This document shows, in pieces, positions 4,361-6,482 of a stretch of 6,482 nucleotides of DNA. Both the position numbers and the translations under genes were made by a program. Numbering within the stretch: the stretch's first letter is position 1; every line of letters begins with the position of its first letter. The notes under the pieces are model-generated. The model saw only the letters and a program-made list of their open reading frames with translations. It ran no database searches and had not been told where the DNA came from. The stretch comes from Treponema sp. (GTDB lineage Bacteria; Spirochaetota; Spirochaetia; Treponematales; Breznakiellaceae): contig JAIRUY010000261.1 of the NCBI GenBank assembly GCA_031254175.1, positions 1 through 6,482 on the forward strand, read 5' to 3'.

Positions 4361-6482
4361 ATGAGAATTTCCGGTCATGTACAGGCGATTATTGACGCAG
4401 CGTATAATGAAGCAAAATTACGCAACCATGAGTATCTGACACCTGAACATATTTTATATGCTGCTCTGGCTTTTGATGAAGTTCAGGGAGTTTTGTTTTC
4501 CTGCGGGGCGGATTTGGATCAGCTTAAACACGGGATGGAAAATTATTTTGAACAAAAGCTGCCGCTTACAATGACAGGAGAGCCGACAAAAACTGTTGGT
4601 TTTCACAGCATAATTGAAAGGGCTCTTATACAATGCAGATCGTCCCAAAAAGACATGATCGATGTTGCGGATATTCTTGTATCGCTTTACGATGAAGAAC
4701 GATGTTACAGCGCATATTATCTGCGTAAAGCGGGAGTTAGACGGCTGGAACTTTTACAGGTGCTGTCCCACAGTTACGGAAACGAAAATTATTTAAATTC
4801 CGGGAAAAATGATAACAACGGCAAGTACTCCAAACATCCTATGGATGCCGGCATTCCTGATGAAGATCAAATTGACGGCCAGAAATCAAAGGCAAACAAA
4901 AAAAGCGCTCTGGAGCGTTATGCCGTAGACCTTACGGCTATGGCGCGCGAGCAGAAACTTGAACCTGTTATCGGCAGAGAAGATGAACTGGATCGTACAG
5001 TGCAGGTGCTTTGCCGCCGGCTTAAAAATAACCCGATCCATGTCGGCGATTCTGGCGTTGGAAAGACAGCCATTACCGAGGGTCTTGCGCAGAGAATTGT
5101 AGCCGGAAATGTGCCGCCGACAATCAAGGGTTTCAGTATTTTTTCACTTGATATGGGCGCTATGATAGCGGGAACCAAGTACAGGGGCGACTTTGAAGAC
5201 AGAGTCAAACGTGTTGTCGAAGAAATGCTGAAAAAAGAAAAAGCGATCCTCTTTATAGATGAAATACACACGCTTGTCGGAGCCGGATCCGTTTCCGGCG
5301 GCGCATTGGATGCTTCCAATCTGCTCAAGCCTGCTCTTACTTCGGGAAGGCTGCGCTGTATCGGCTCAACAACCCACGAGGAATACGGCAAGTTTTTTGA
5401 AAAAGACCGCGCTCTTTCAAGGCGTTTCCAAAAAATTGATATCAATGAACCTTCCGAAGAAATGGCTATTGATATTGTAAAAGGGCTTAAATCCCGGTAC
5501 GAAGATTACCATCATGTTCATTACAGTGATGAAGTTGTAGAAACAGCAGTGCGTCTTTCCGCCCAGTTTATTACCGAGAGAAGGCTGCCCGACAAAGCCA
5601 TTGATGTAATTGATGAAGCCGGCGCATACGCGCGGATCGAAGCGTATAAAAACAAAACGCAGGATGAAGTTCCGGCTTCTGATGCGGAAACAACGTTAAA
5701 CGAAGCGGCATCCAGTGAACCTTCTACAGTGCAGGATGGCCATGTAGAAACAGTTGAGATCAGTCTGCCGGTTATTGAAACCGTTATTTCAAAAATAGCA
5801 CGTATACCGCAAAGATCTGTCGGCGAGACCGAAAAAGACAAACTCAAAGATTTGGAAAAAAGACTGAAGGAACGGATTTTTGGCCAGGACGAAGCGGTTG
5901 CGGCAGTTGTTAAAGCAGTCAAACGTTCAAGAGCCGGTTTCAGGGCGGAAGGCAAGCCTGTTGCGAATTTTCTTTTTGCCGGTCCTACCGGTGTCGGAAA
6001 AACAGAACTGGCGCGTCAGCTTGCGGAAATTCTCGGTGTGGCAATGCTTCGTTTTGATATGAGCGAGTATCAGGAAAAATACGCTGTCTCCCGCCTTATC
6101 GGTTCTGCGCCGGGTTATGTTGGCTACGAAGACGGAGGTCAGCTTACAGACGCGATACGCAAACAGCCGCATGCCGTTGTTCTGCTGGATGAGATTGAAA
6201 ATGCCCATCAGGATATCTACAATATTCTTCTGCAGATAATGGACTACGCTACTCTGACCGACAATCAGGGACGCAAGGCCGATTTCCGCAACGTGGTTTT
6301 TATAATGACAAGTAACGCCGGCGCAAGGGAAATCGGCAGGGGACTGATTGGTTTTGGAGAACGACTCCAGGATGACAGCGCGGTAGACAGCGCGGTGGAA
6401 AAAATCTTCACGCCGGAATTCCGCAATCGGCTGGATGCGGTTGTGCGTTTTGGACATCTTTCGCAGGAAATCATGATTTCTA
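4361..6482 (+). CDS. clpA: ClpA, AAA+ unfoldase of the ClpAP protease (3' end missing)
   Basis: Hexameric Hsp100 unfoldase that threads substrates, including those delivered by ClpS, into ClpP. I translated 707 codons to the window edge; E. coli ClpA is 758 residues, so the end of the D2 small domain is missing. The N-domain (1-139, with LTPEHIL at 26-32) is the ClpS docking platform, followed by a polar linker rich in Asn, Asp and Lys (about 139-181). D1: Walker A GDSGVGKT (229-236), pore loop KYRG (273-276), Walker B ILFIDE (296-301), arginine fingers R354/R355. D2: Walker A GPTGVGKT (541-548), pore loop GYVG (585-588), Walker B D610-E611, and IFTPEFRNR (682-690). The IGF tripeptide at 663-665 is the ClpP-binding loop. 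There is no M-domain, so it is ClpA rather than ClpB or ClpC, but an acidic insert of about 30 extra residues (around 427-466) sits where the M-domain would be. In D2, DEIEKAH is DEIENAH (N614). Confidence 0.96.
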   Translation, partial: MRISGHVQAIIDAAYNEAKLRNHEYLTPEHILYAALAFDEVQGVLFSCGADLDQLKHGMENYFEQKLPLTMTGEPTKTVGFHSIIERALIQCRSSQKDMIDVADILVSLYDEERCYSAYYLRKAGVRRLELLQVLSHSYGNENYLNSGKNDNNGKYSKHPMDAGIPDEDQIDGQKSKANKKSALERYAVDLTAMAREQKLEPVIGREDELDRTVQVLCRRLKNNPIHVGDSGVGKTAITEGLAQRIVAGNVPPTIKGFSIFSLDMGAMIAGTKYRGDFEDRVKRVVEEMLKKEKAILFIDEIHTLVGAGSVSGGALDASNLLKPALTSGRLRCIGSTTHEEYGKFFEKDRALSRRFQKIDINEPSEEMAIDIVKGLKSRYEDYHHVHYSDEVVETAVRLSAQFITERRLPDKAIDVIDEAGAYARIEAYKNKTQDEVPASDAETTLNEAASSEPSTVQDGHVETVEISLPVIETVISKIARIPQRSVGETEKDKLKDLEKRLKERIFGQDEAVAAVVKAVKRSRAGFRAEGKPVANFLFAGPTGVGKTELARQLAEILGVAMLRFDMSEYQEKYAVSRLIGSAPGYVGYEDGGQLTDAIRKQPHAVVLLDEIENAHQDIYNILLQIMDYATLTDNQGRKADFRNVVFIMTSNAGAREIGRGLIGFGERLQDDSAVDSAVEKIFTPEFRNRLDAVVRFGHLSQEIMIS
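6374..6397 (+). repeat. 12-base tandem duplication inside clpA
   Basis: GACAGCGCGGTA is followed directly by GACAGCGCGGTG (11 of 12 identical), encoding Asp-Ser-Ala-Val twice. It is in frame and falls in the variable stretch between the IGF ClpP-binding loop and the conserved IFTPEFRNR segment, where length differences are tolerated. Confidence 0.75.

Noticed and set aside
4841..4843. Internal ATG in clpA that could make a short form lacking the N-domain
   Set aside because: E. coli ClpA has an internal start in this area, but here no Shine-Dalgarno precedes Met161, so there is no sequence support.
4918..5955. Two long minus-strand open frames (4918-5445 and 5521-5955)
   Set aside because: Both lie antisense to the D1 region of clpA and consist of Ser/Arg/Thr-rich sequence without domains. 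The clpA frame is unambiguous there.
5927..6474. Minus-strand open frames opposite the D2 domain (5927-6457 and 6265-6474)
   Set aside because: They are antisense to the Walker A and B and IGF loop coding region of clpA, overlap one another, and have no supporting motif.

Overview
The window holds five protein genes in two divergent groups around one short intergenic region (3404-3522). There are no rRNA or tRNA genes, CRISPR arrays, insertion sequences or other mobile elements that I can support. The bacterial XPB helicase, the PTS-domain antiporter, and ClpS next to a ClpA-type (not ClpC-type) unfoldase fit a spirochaete such as a Treponema relative. That placement is inference from gene content and protein style, not proof. 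Base composition looks even across the window and nothing suggests recent transfer.

Minus strand, reading from 3403 down to 1: a 696-residue CPA2-type cation/proton antiporter carrying a C-terminal PTS EIIA domain (1313-3403), then a bacterial XPB/Rad25-type DNA helicase that is cut by the window edge (1-1323). The two reading frames overlap by 11 bases, so they are very probably co-transcribed and translationally coupled.

Plus strand, 3523 to the right edge: a 158-residue flavodoxin-like protein (3523-3999), ClpS (4002-4307, two bases after the flavodoxin stop) and ClpA (4361-6482, cut by the window edge after 707 codons). ClpS delivers N-degron substrates to the ClpA unfoldase, which feeds the ClpP peptidase. 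The IGF loop in ClpA supports pairing with ClpP. The clpP gene is not in the window.

The divergent promoter region contains a perfect TATAAT on the minus strand and, overlapping it, a 7-1-7 imperfect inverted repeat matching the PerR box at 12 of 14 fixed positions. If real, it would tie the antiporter/helicase pair, and perhaps the flavodoxin-Clp genes, to peroxide or metal sensing. The gene set is individually familiar. The interest lies in this candidate operator, the PTS-antiporter fusion coupled to a repair helicase, the flavodoxin-ClpS coupling, and a few unusual residues in ClpS and ClpA. I did not find a clearly new multi-gene system.
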